Of a stretch of DNA of 6,900 nucleotides, positions 1 to 5,274 are shown piece by piece; position 1 is the stretch's first letter; every line of letters begins with the position of its first letter. The notes under the pieces are model-generated. The model ran no database searches and was not told where the DNA came from. It saw only the letters and a list, made by a program, of their open reading frames with translations. The DNA is from Deltaproteobacteria bacterium. Its GTDB lineage: Bacteria > Desulfobacterota > Syntrophia > Syntrophales > UBA2210. The position numbers and the translations under genes were made by a program. The stretch lies in the NCBI GenBank assembly GCA_019314085.1, contig JAFCZZ010000077.1:1-6900 (forward strand). Reading direction: 5' to 3'.

Positions 1-1
1 T

Positions 2-328
2 ACCGGCTTCTGGGACATTGAGGATTTATCACACTACCTGAAGGTTAAGGTAAAGACCCTCTATGCCATGACCTCTGATATTCCCCATTATCGTGTTGGC
101 AGACTCATACGATTCAGGAAAGAGGAAATAGACTCCTGGATGGAAGACAAGAAAGTGAATACTTCCAAGGGAACGAGTACCCCGGGAAGAGTAAAGAACA
201 ATATCCTTATTGATCCCCTCATCAGGAAGGTAATTGACCGAAGGAGGGAGAACGTCTATAATCTTGATCGCGGGAAATCAGACCGTATCAAGGGACCCAG
301 GAAGGAGAAAGATAATGGGTCTATATAA
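2..328 (+). CDS. Excisionase-like helix-turn-helix protein, 5' end outside window
   Basis: The reading frame is open from base 2 to the TAA at 326-328, giving 108 visible residues; the start lies left of the window. The ATG at 68 is internal, because the DNA-binding fold begins before it. Visible residues 3-50 match the MerR-like/excisionase HTH_17 pattern: WDIEDLSHYLKVKVKTLY (helix-turn-helix), then HYRVGRLIRFRKEEIDSWM (wing and closing helix). A basic, probably flexible tail of about 55 residues follows. The gene overlaps the integrase start by 14 bases, the usual xis-int arrangement of integrated elements. Likely role: a DNA-bending recombination directionality factor or a transcription factor of the element; the sequence cannot separate these. 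The HTH assignment is firm, the excisionase role is inferred from position. Confidence 0.75.
   Translation, partial: TGFWDIEDLSHYLKVKVKTLYAMTSDIPHYRVGRLIRFRKEEIDSWMEDKKVNTSKGTSTPGRVKNNILIDPLIRKVIDRRRENVYNLDRGKSDRIKGPRKEKDNGSI
302..307 (+). promoter_or_regulatory. Ribosome binding site fixing the integrase start at 315
   Basis: AAGGAG lies 7 bases upstream of the ATG at 315. The same frame is open back to an ATG at 234, but that start has no comparable site and would add 27 residues out of the upstream gene. The typical beginning of such integrases, MGLYKRGTVWW, starts at 315. Confidence 0.8.
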
Positions 329-1403
329 GAGAGGAACGGTCTGGTGGATGAGTTTTTCTTGCAATGGTCGGCAGTACAGGCGGTCAACGGAGACGCAAAA
401 CAAGAAGCTGGCCACTAGGATCTTTGACAAATTGAAAGGGGAGATTGCAGAAGGGAAATGGTTTGAAAAGCAGCCCGGTGATGGGTATACGTTCGAGGAT
501 CTGATGGACAAGTATATGGTGGAATACTCTGCTGTAAACAAAGCTGCTTCATCTCATAAGAGAGATAAGAGCATTGTTGCTAAGTTAAAGAGCTATTTCG
601 GGAATTACTATTTAACTGAAATCACCCCGGCAATGATTTCGGATTATAAAGTCAAAAGAAGGGGGGATGGTGTTTCGCCCCGAACGATCAACTATGAACT
701 CGTTACAATGAGCCACGCATTCAATATGGCAATTCGAGAGTGGGGTTTGGTAAATGATAATCCGGTTGCCAGGGTTAGGAAGGAGCGGGTATCCAACAAA
801 ATCGAACGATGGTTAACCTCTGAGGAAGAGGAAAGGCTTCTCAAAGAATCTCCACAGTGGCTTCAGGATATTATACTTTTCGCAATCCACACGGGTCTTA
901 GACAGAGTGAAATTCTTGATCTGAAATGGTCCCAGGTAGATATGGAGAGGCGAACGATTCTCATATTTGAACAGAAGAATCGAAATGTGGATACCCTGCC
1001 ACTGAATGAAACAGCCATGAAGGTTTTAAGGTGCCGGTATCTGAGCGACTTACCATCGGAAGGTTATGTTTTTCCAAATACACGTGGAGAACGTAAGAAT
1101 GCAAGGTTATTGATGAAAGCCTTCTATGTAACCCGTGAAAAGTCTGGGGTTAGTAACTTCAGATTTCATGATCTTCGACACACATTTGCAACAAGATTGA
1201 TCCAGAACGGTGCCGATCTTTATACTGTGCAGAAGTTGGGTAGATGGAAGACGGTATCAATGGTTCAGCGGTATGCTCATCATCACACGGAGAGCCTCAG
1301 GGCTGCGATTGAAATGATTGACGAGATAAACAAGCCAGTTATCACAAATTTATCACACTCACAAAAAAACAGGGGTCAACCAGCTCCTGTTGAAGCTGGT
1401 TAA
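315..1403 (+). CDS. Tyrosine-type site-specific recombinase (phage/island integrase)
   Basis: Encodes 362 residues, a normal length for a phage or island integrase. Residues 1-48 form an arm-type DNA-binding domain (VWWMSFSCNGRQYRRSTET). Residues 60-154 form a SAM-like core-binding domain, and about 165-330 the catalytic domain. The active-site set is visible: R196 (TGLRQSE), K221 (EQKNRN), H285 and R288 (HDLRHTFA), W311 in LGRWKT in place of the second His, and nucleophile Y320 (MVQRYAH). The enzyme should cut and rejoin attP and attB through a 3'-phosphotyrosine intermediate. Its 3' end points at the 3' end of tRNA-Leu, 16 bases away, which marks the tRNA as the likely target. The start codon overlaps the excisionase-like gene, so the two are probably cotranscribed. 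The last dozen codons double as a hairpin terminator for the opposite strand. All key residues are intact, so it is probably active. Confidence 0.95.
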   Translation: MGLYKRGTVWWMSFSCNGRQYRRSTETQNKKLATRIFDKLKGEIAEGKWFEKQPGDGYTFEDLMDKYMVEYSAVNKAASSHKRDKSIVAKLKSYFGNYYLTEITPAMISDYKVKRRGDGVSPRTINYELVTMSHAFNMAIREWGLVNDNPVARVRKERVSNKIERWLTSEEEERLLKESPQWLQDIILFAIHTGLRQSEILDLKWSQVDMERRTILIFEQKNRNVDTLPLNETAMKVLRCRYLSDLPSEGYVFPNTRGERKNARLLMKAFYVTREKSGVSNFRFHDLRHTFATRLIQNGADLYTVQKLGRWKTVSMVQRYAHHHTESLRAAIEMIDEINKPVITNLSHSQKNRGQPAPVEAG

Positions 1404-1408
1404 CCCCT
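1361..1408 (-). terminator. Rho-independent terminator of tRNA-Leu, inside the integrase 3' end
   Basis: Arms at 1371-1385 and 1394-1408 pair over 15 positions with one mismatch around an 8-base loop. Read on the minus strand, the hairpin is followed within two bases by a run of seven T (the A-run at 1363-1369). On the plus strand no T-run follows, so it works leftward, for tRNA-Leu. It overlaps the final codons and stop of the integrase gene. Confidence 0.8.
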
Positions 1409-1445
1409 TGATCCCTATATGGTGCCGGAGCTCGGAATCGAACCG
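1404..1445. other. Probable attachment-site region of the integrated element (att)
   Basis: Inference only. The integrase gene stops 16 bases from the encoded CCA end of tRNA-Leu, and many tyrosine integrases recombine in the 3' part of a tRNA gene and restore it on integration. The crossover should lie in the T-arm/acceptor end of the tRNA. The second copy that would define the core is outside the window, so exact limits cannot be set. The tRNA remains complete. Confidence 0.45.
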
Positions 1446-1506
1446 AGATGACCGTGAGGTCGGGGGATTTTGAGTCCCCTGCGTCTACCAGTTTCACCAC
1501 TCCGGC
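1420..1506 (-). tRNA. tRNA-Leu (anticodon CAA)
   Basis: An 87-base class II tRNA including the encoded CCA. Acceptor arms GCCGGAG (from 1506) and CTCCGGC pair fully; the discriminator is A, as expected for leucine. The anticodon stem GGGGA/UCCCC encloses loop CUCAAAA, with anticodon CAA at plus positions 1472-1470, reading UUG. A long variable arm (CGACCUCACGGUCAU) and a normal T-arm with GGUUCGAUUCC are present. It is the probable integration target of the neighbouring element and has not been damaged by it. It has its own promoter and terminator. Confidence 0.97.
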
Positions 1507-1516
1507 TTGGCGGCTG

Positions 1517-1544
1517 ATTATATATTTGCACCTCGAATTGTCAA
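1517..1544 (-). promoter_or_regulatory. Sigma70-type promoter of tRNA-Leu
   Basis: On the minus strand the -35 box TTGACA is at 1544-1539 and the -10 box TATAAT at 1522-1517, separated by 16 bases. Both hexamers match consensus perfectly. The start point predicted about 7 bases on lies only a few bases before the mature tRNA 5' end. Confidence 0.85.
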
Positions 1545-1554
1545 GAAAATTGTA

Positions 1555-1583
1555 TTGACATTTCTTCAGGGCGTATGTTAGGT
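1555..1583 (+). promoter_or_regulatory. Probable promoter of tRNA-Ala
   Basis: A perfect -35 TTGACA lies at 1555-1560. The best -10 at 17-base spacing is TTAGGT (1578-1583), a poor match; TATGTT at 1574-1579 matches better but is too close. The -35 and its position relative to the tRNA are convincing, the -10 is not. Confidence 0.55.
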
Positions 1584-1598
1584 CTCTCCCCTATCAGC

Positions 1599-1674
<76 letters not shown>

Positions 1675-1680
1675 GAAATC

Positions 1681-1715
1681 AAGGGGTTACGGGCGAGAGC
1701 CTGTAACCCCTTTCT
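1681..1715 (+). terminator. Terminator of tRNA-Ala, probably shared with the convergent flavoprotein gene
   Basis: Arms 1681-1694 and 1699-1712 pair over 14 positions, one a G-U wobble, around a GAGA tetraloop, followed by a short T-rich tract (TTTCT). It sits 6 bases after tRNA-Ala and 16 bases beyond the stop codon of the minus-strand gene. The T-tract is better on the plus strand; leftward function is possible but weaker. Confidence 0.75.
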
Positions 1716-1728
1716 ATCGGACACACCC

Positions 1729-2778
1729 TTACTCAAGCACGGTGGAGAGTCTTTTCTCGGCCTCACCTGCCTCCTCCACCATCCGCTCAAACAGTTCAGA
1801 CACCGTGGGCATGTCGTGGAGAAGACCGGTGGCCTGACCGACGGTAAGCACGCCCTTTTTCATGTCCCCTTTTTCCGTTGCCGAGCTTAACGCCTTGAAG
1901 GCATTGGCGAGGTAGGCCATCATCACCGAGTTTTTTACTCCGGAGGCAAGGACACCAAAGAACAGTTTGAAGTATGGAAGGTTCAGCATCTTTGCAATGT
2001 CCCGGGAATTGCCGAGCGCGGCGAGAAAGTCGGGCATTCCCAAAAACCCTCGCCGGTATGCCTTAATGGCTGCGGGGGTTTTCAGTGAACGGCACCCCAG
2101 ACCGTCAAAGTATTCCCCGTAGATGGTGTCGTTTACCCCCTTCTCAAGGGAGAGTTTCTTGTAGTTCTCGTGTAGTCCGCTTTCCTGTGTGGACATCAGA
2201 CGCGTCCCCATGGAAATGCCCTCGGCCCCGAGTGCCAGTGCGGCCGCCAGCCCCCTGCCGTCGGCAAAACCGCCCGCTGCTATGACGGGGATATTGACCG
2301 CATCCACCACACTGGGGATCAGGACCAGGGAGGTTGCGTCACCTCCATGCGCGGCCGCCTCATATCCCGTGACAACGAGACCATCGGCTCCCTGTCTCTG
2401 CGCCGCAAGCCCGTGCTGTTCGTTAACAACAGTAGCGATAACCTTTCCTCCGTATTTGTGGGCCGCATTCACAATCCAATCCCCCTTGCCGAGGGAAAAA
2501 TTGATGACAGGAACCTCTTCTTCAAGGAGGATTTTCGCGTTTTCCTTTGCCCCCGGGAAAAGAAGGGTCGCGTTTGCGCCGAACGGCTTGTCGGTGAGTT
2601 CCCGGATCTTTCGGATGCCTTCTCTTGTCTCCTGTGCGCTCAGAGGTCCTGTTGCCAAGATGCCCAAACCACCGGCATTGGAGACTGCCGCCACCATTTC
2701 AGGTATGCTGACCCAGCTCATTCCGGCCAGCATAATGGGATATTTGATCCCGAAAAGCTCAGTCATGCGCGTTTTCAT
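1729..2778 (-). CDS. FMN-dependent enzyme of the nitronate monooxygenase / FabK family
   Basis: Encodes 349 residues in a TIM-barrel flavoprotein of the 2-nitropropane dioxygenase superfamily. FMN-binding landmarks run in order: PIMLAGMSWVSIPEMVAAVS (14-33) with AGGLGIL, PFGANATLL (65-73), VINFSLG (91-97), GADGLVVTGYEAAAHGG (130-146), and IPVIAAGGFADGRGLAAALALGA through GTRLM (163-195). H144 is at the position of the family's conserved active-site histidine. The C-terminal GLLHDMPTVSELFERMVEEA matches the usual family end. Members either oxidise nitronates or, as FabK, reduce enoyl-ACP in fatty-acid synthesis; motifs here do not decide. No fab genes adjoin it, which slightly favours the monooxygenase or an unassigned reductase role. 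The start at 2778 is chosen for its AAGGAG at 2790-2785, 6 bases upstream; an upstream in-frame ATG at 2817 lacks this and lies about at the predicted transcript start. Expected to be cytoplasmic and monocistronic. Confidence 0.9.
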   Translation of the reverse strand: MKTRMTELFGIKYPIMLAGMSWVSIPEMVAAVSNAGGLGILATGPLSAQETREGIRKIRELTDKPFGANATLLFPGAKENAKILLEEEVPVINFSLGKGDWIVNAAHKYGGKVIATVVNEQHGLAAQRQGADGLVVTGYEAAAHGGDATSLVLIPSVVDAVNIPVIAAGGFADGRGLAAALALGAEGISMGTRLMSTQESGLHENYKKLSLEKGVNDTIYGEYFDGLGCRSLKTPAAIKAYRRGFLGMPDFLAALGNSRDIAKMLNLPYFKLFFGVLASGVKNSVMMAYLANAFKALSSATEKGDMKKGVLTVGQATGLLHDMPTVSELFERMVEEAGEAEKRLSTVLE

Positions 2779-2817
2779 AAACCACTCCTTCCCGTATTTT
2801 TTGTCAATGAGTGGCAA

Positions 2818-2846
2818 TTTTTATCCGTTCAAGGGGTCTATGTCAA
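2818..2846 (-). promoter_or_regulatory. Sigma70-type promoter of the flavoprotein gene
   Basis: On the minus strand TTGACA (2846-2841) is followed after 17 bases by TAAAAA (2823-2818), a 4 of 6 match to the -10 consensus. Transcription would start near 2811, giving a short leader containing the ribosome binding site. A second TTGACA at 2807-2802 has no usable -10 before the start codon. Confidence 0.65.
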
Positions 2847-2942
2847 CCGGAATCGTGATGCCGGAGGTGCTGTACGGTGGCATGGCTGAGCGGATCGAAA
2901 GAAAAAATCAGAAGGGAAATCATTTGAAATTCGAGACTTTAC

Positions 2943-2983
2943 GAACCTACGGCCTCCAGGAGGTGGAGGCCGTAGGTTCTTTT
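2943..2983 (+). terminator. Perfect 15-bp hairpin terminator with no known upstream gene
   Basis: Arms 2943-2957 and 2965-2979 are perfect complements around a 7-base loop (AGGAGGT), followed directly by TTTT. On the minus strand no T-run follows, so it should stop plus-strand transcripts. The only upstream gene nearby is on the minus strand and divergent, so the transcript it ends is unknown. Confidence 0.65.
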
Positions 2984-3033
2984 CAGCAAGGGTTTAAGCC
3001 AGAAAAACAGGAGGGCTTTTCCGGCATTGCTGA
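2983..3033. repeat. Nested inverted repeat
   Basis: Outer arms TCAGCAA (2983-2989) and TTGCTGA (3027-3033) are exact complements. Inside them AAGCC (2996-3000) and GGCTT (3014-3018) also pair, the latter followed by TT. It directly follows the perfect hairpin. It could be a folded RNA element, a weak terminator or a remnant of a small mobile repeat. Confidence 0.45.
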
Positions 3034-3205
3034 TTAACTAACTCTGCACTTTCCATGCCCAACCTTCTAACTGGCTGATATTCAATAAGATAAGGAAAAA
3101 ATCACACCGAATATCGATCCGGATGGTGGAAAGAAATGTCGAAACCGCAGCAACAATTTTTACAAAATCAAATAAAAACAAGGTGTTTCTTTTTGGTGTA
3201 ACTCT

Positions 3206-3229
3206 GACAAAATTCGACAAAATCGTCGA
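3206..3229. promoter_or_regulatory. Candidate upstream activator site
   Basis: GACAAAAT occurs at 3206-3213 and again at 3216-3223, exactly 10 bases (one helical turn) apart. The second copy overlaps a 5-bp-armed inverted repeat, TCGAC (3214-3218) and GTCGA (3225-3229). The site is about 85 bases upstream of the sigma54-type GC element, a normal distance for an NtrC-family enhancer. A related ACAAAATC lies at 3162-3169. Binding by the regulator encoded downstream is inferred only. Confidence 0.35.
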
Positions 3230-3234
3230 GTTAT

Positions 3235-3266
3235 GCCGGCCTCGGAAATTCCCGGTGCCGGTTTTT
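3235..3266 (+). terminator. Possible second plus-strand terminator
   Basis: CCGGC (3236-3240) pairs with GCCGG (3257-3261); after a symmetric 2x2 internal loop, CGG (3243-3245) pairs with CCG (3252-3254). TTTTT follows at 3262-3266. The stem is interrupted, so it is weaker than the hairpin at 2943. It would insulate the sigma54 promoter just downstream. Confidence 0.5.
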
Positions 3267-3291
3267 CGAGCTATTCTAACAGCATAAGTTG

Positions 3292-3308
3292 TGGTATAAG
3301 GCTTGCTT
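3292..3308 (+). promoter_or_regulatory. Sigma54-type (-24/-12) promoter of the two-component operon
   Basis: TGGTATAAGGCTTGCTT matches the pattern TGGCAC-N5-TTGCW with C-to-T changes at two positions. The invariant GG (3293-3294) and GC (3305-3306) are separated by exactly 10 bases. Transcription would start near 3318, leaving a leader of about 165 bases. The operon encodes a GAFTGA-containing sigma54 activator, which makes autoregulation plausible. No convincing sigma70 promoter was seen closer to the gene. Confidence 0.6.
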
Positions 3309-3483
3309 ACATGGTCTGTATCGTCCGGCGGATATCCCCTCGCACATGCCGCGGAAGGGAAAGGCTGGACGTGAAATGCGAGCAGGGGCCCTTGGTTATC
3401 GGTTAAGGCTGGGGTAGGATTGCCCTCACGGCGGATCATATCGAGGTGCAGGGCGAAGGGGTACACACCCGGAGATACTAACA

Positions 3484-5274
3484 ATGAAATTTCCAAAGGA
3501 TATAACGTGGCACAGTGCATCGCCAGGACATAAGGGGACCTTCCTGCGGCCCCTGTTTGTGGCCCTTGTCATGTTCCTCTTTCTTTCCCTGATACTGGTT
3601 ATGGGGATCATGGATCTGGGACGCCTCGACAAAACACTGATACGCTTTATGGAAAACAGGGGGCTTGATATCATCACGACCGTGGAAAACGTGGCCCAGG
3701 AAAACCTCGCCTACCTCTACCAGGCCCTCAAAGAGAACAGGGATGAAAATGAGAATACCTTTGTCCCTCTCAGCGATAAGGAGTTTTCCCCTCAAGAGGC
3801 CCTTGTGAAGGGGCTCGTGGGGCTGGCGCGCGACATTGATGCCCGGTGGAAGGCCGAACACCTCAATGAGGATGATCTGAGAGAACTTGCCGATCGTGAA
3901 AACCTGTGGCTTATCGCCGTCCTTGATGAACGTGGTCAGATCGTCTTCAAAAGCAGAGAATTCATCAAGGCCATTCTCCCCGAGGCAAACCAGGAAATGG
4001 CTGAAAACAAGGACCTGATTATAGATCTCTTCAACAAGTTTGGAAAACTCAATGAAATAGGGTATATCGCTCTTCGCCGCAAGGACGGCAGCGGTACCAT
4101 ACTGATGGCCCTCGACAACATGGGGCTCAGATATTGGAGCACGAAAATCGCCATACGGAAGGCGATCGATGATGTCGGGCTCGGTCAGGGCCTTGCCTAT
4201 CTTATTGTCATAAACGAACATGGCAAGGTGCTGGGGCAGGCGGGCACGGTTCGGGAAGAGCTCAAAGTGATGGATGCCATTGCCCGCGATGTGCTGAACG
4301 CAAAACTGGAGAAGGCAAGCCGCAGGGTGACGTCCGACGGCTCCGAGTTTCTCGAGATTACCGTTCCGGTACGCCTCGACAAAAGGGTCGCGGGATTCGC
4401 CCGTCTCGGTCTGAACCGTGAGAGCAGCGACAAGATATTACGGGAAAACAGGAACAGGATGATCATTACCATGATCTTCATCATGGCGATAGGGGTCCTG
4501 TCGATGTTCGCCATCTACCTCAACCAGAAAAAATATTCGCTCCGGATGGAGGAAATGGGGAAACGTCTCCAGCAGGCTGAAAAACTCTCCGCGCTGGGGC
4601 AGCTCGCGGCTGGAGTGGCCCATGAAATCCGTAATCCCCTGAACGCGATCAGTATGGCCAGCCAGAGAATCCGGCGCGAATACTCTCCTGAGGGGGAAGA
4701 GAAGAAAAAAGGATTTCACCACATCACCGGAATCATCCGTGACGAAATCAAACGGCTGAACCGAATCGTGGAGGAGTTTGTCATCTTCTCCCGAAACCGC
4801 CGGCTGGAGCTCAGCAATCAGCCCATCACCACAGTCTTGGAACGGATGGCCAGTCTCATACGGGAAGAGGCCGATCTCAAGGGAATTATCATAAAGACCG
4901 TCTGGCGAAACGATCCCCTGATCATACCAATGGATGTGGACAAACTGCGTCAGGCCTTCTACAATCTTCTGAAGAACGCGATGGAGGCGATTTCGGGAAA
5001 GGGAACCATTACCATCTCAGCCACGCCGAATGGGACGGGGATGGTAAGCATCCGAATATCGGATACCGGGTGCGGCTTGACATCCGACGAGATGGATCAC
5101 ATATTCGATCCGGAATATACGACGAAGGAGCAGGGACTAGGGCTCGGGCTGGCCCTGGCGCATGAGATCATACGGGGACACGGCGGAGAGATTCTCGTTG
5201 AAAGCGAGGTGGGTTTGGGAACCACCTTTGATGTCCTGCTCCCCGCGGTAAGCAGGGGAAAGGGTGCGGCGTAA
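3484..5274 (+). CDS. Membrane sensor histidine kinase of a two-component system, no HAMP
   Basis: Encodes 596 residues. The start is supported by GGAG 9 bases upstream. A short cytoplasmic N-terminus precedes TM1 (about 22-44); an extracytoplasmic region of about 280 residues follows, then TM2 (about 326-346). The outer region shows two PAS-like strand patterns, LWLIAVLDERGQIVFKS (141-157) and AYLIVINEHGKVLGQAG (238-254), suggesting a tandem Cache-type ligand sensor. After TM2 there is no HAMP; a short charged helix leads into the DHp domain with phospho-acceptor H380 (AAGVAHEIRNPLNAIS). The ATPase domain has the N box (YNLLKNAMEAI, N494 and N498), G1 DTGCG (527-531), FDPEYTTKEQ and G2 GLGLGLA (551-557). 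It resembles NtrB/AtoS/ZraS-type partners of NtrC regulators. The stop overlaps the regulator start by one base, so the pair is translationally coupled. The ligand is unknown. All catalytic motifs are intact. Confidence 0.95.
   Translation: MKFPKDITWHSASPGHKGTFLRPLFVALVMFLFLSLILVMGIMDLGRLDKTLIRFMENRGLDIITTVENVAQENLAYLYQALKENRDENENTFVPLSDKEFSPQEALVKGLVGLARDIDARWKAEHLNEDDLRELADRENLWLIAVLDERGQIVFKSREFIKAILPEANQEMAENKDLIIDLFNKFGKLNEIGYIALRRKDGSGTILMALDNMGLRYWSTKIAIRKAIDDVGLGQGLAYLIVINEHGKVLGQAGTVREELKVMDAIARDVLNAKLEKASRRVTSDGSEFLEITVPVRLDKRVAGFARLGLNRESSDKILRENRNRMIITMIFIMAIGVLSMFAIYLNQKKYSLRMEEMGKRLQQAEKLSALGQLAAGVAHEIRNPLNAISMASQRIRREYSPEGEEKKKGFHHITGIIRDEIKRLNRIVEEFVIFSRNRRLELSNQPITTVLERMASLIREEADLKGIIIKTVWRNDPLIIPMDVDKLRQAFYNLLKNAMEAISGKGTITISATPNGTGMVSIRISDTGCGLTSDEMDHIFDPEYTTKEQGLGLGLALAHEIIRGHGGEILVESEVGLGTTFDVLLPAVSRGKGAA

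Larger units (their letters stand above)
2847..3483. other. Gene-free control region between divergent genes
   Basis: No open frame here has a recognisable protein, a ribosome binding site and sensible context together. Contents in order: unassigned sequence with a purine-rich part (2847-2942); a perfect 15-bp terminator hairpin (2943-2983); a nested inverted repeat (2983-3033); unassigned sequence grading into an AT-rich block (3034-3200); a repeat/palindrome cluster (3206-3229); a second terminator-like hairpin (3235-3266); a sigma54-type promoter (3292-3308); and a leader of about 165 bases rich in short hairpins up to the kinase start. At over 600 bases it is long for a simple divergent promoter region. 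Confidence 0.7.

Noticed and set aside
234..314. Extended integrase start at ATG 234
   Set aside because: No ribosome binding site is seen, it overlaps the upstream gene by 95 bases, and the family-like N-terminus begins at 315.
2877..2891. TGGCATGGCTGAGC as a sigma54 promoter
   Set aside because: The GG and GC elements are 9 bases apart instead of 10, and the -12 element lacks the TTGC context.
2189..3037. Long plus-strand open frame opposite the flavoprotein gene
   Set aside because: Most of it is the complement of conserved flavoprotein codons, and its end runs through the perfect hairpin. The product is proline/serine/alanine-rich with no domain.
3311..3406. 31-codon reading frame in the kinase leader, as a possible leader peptide
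   Set aside because: It has no ribosome binding site, and its ATG lies upstream of the predicted sigma54 start point.
3038..3520. 160-codon open frame on the minus strand across the control region
   Set aside because: It overlaps the kinase start, covers the promoter, terminator and palindromes, has no recognisable domain and an irregular composition; the open frame is probably chance.
3826..4221. Minus-strand open frames opposite the kinase gene
   Set aside because: They are complements of conserved kinase codons without ribosome binding sites or recognisable domains.
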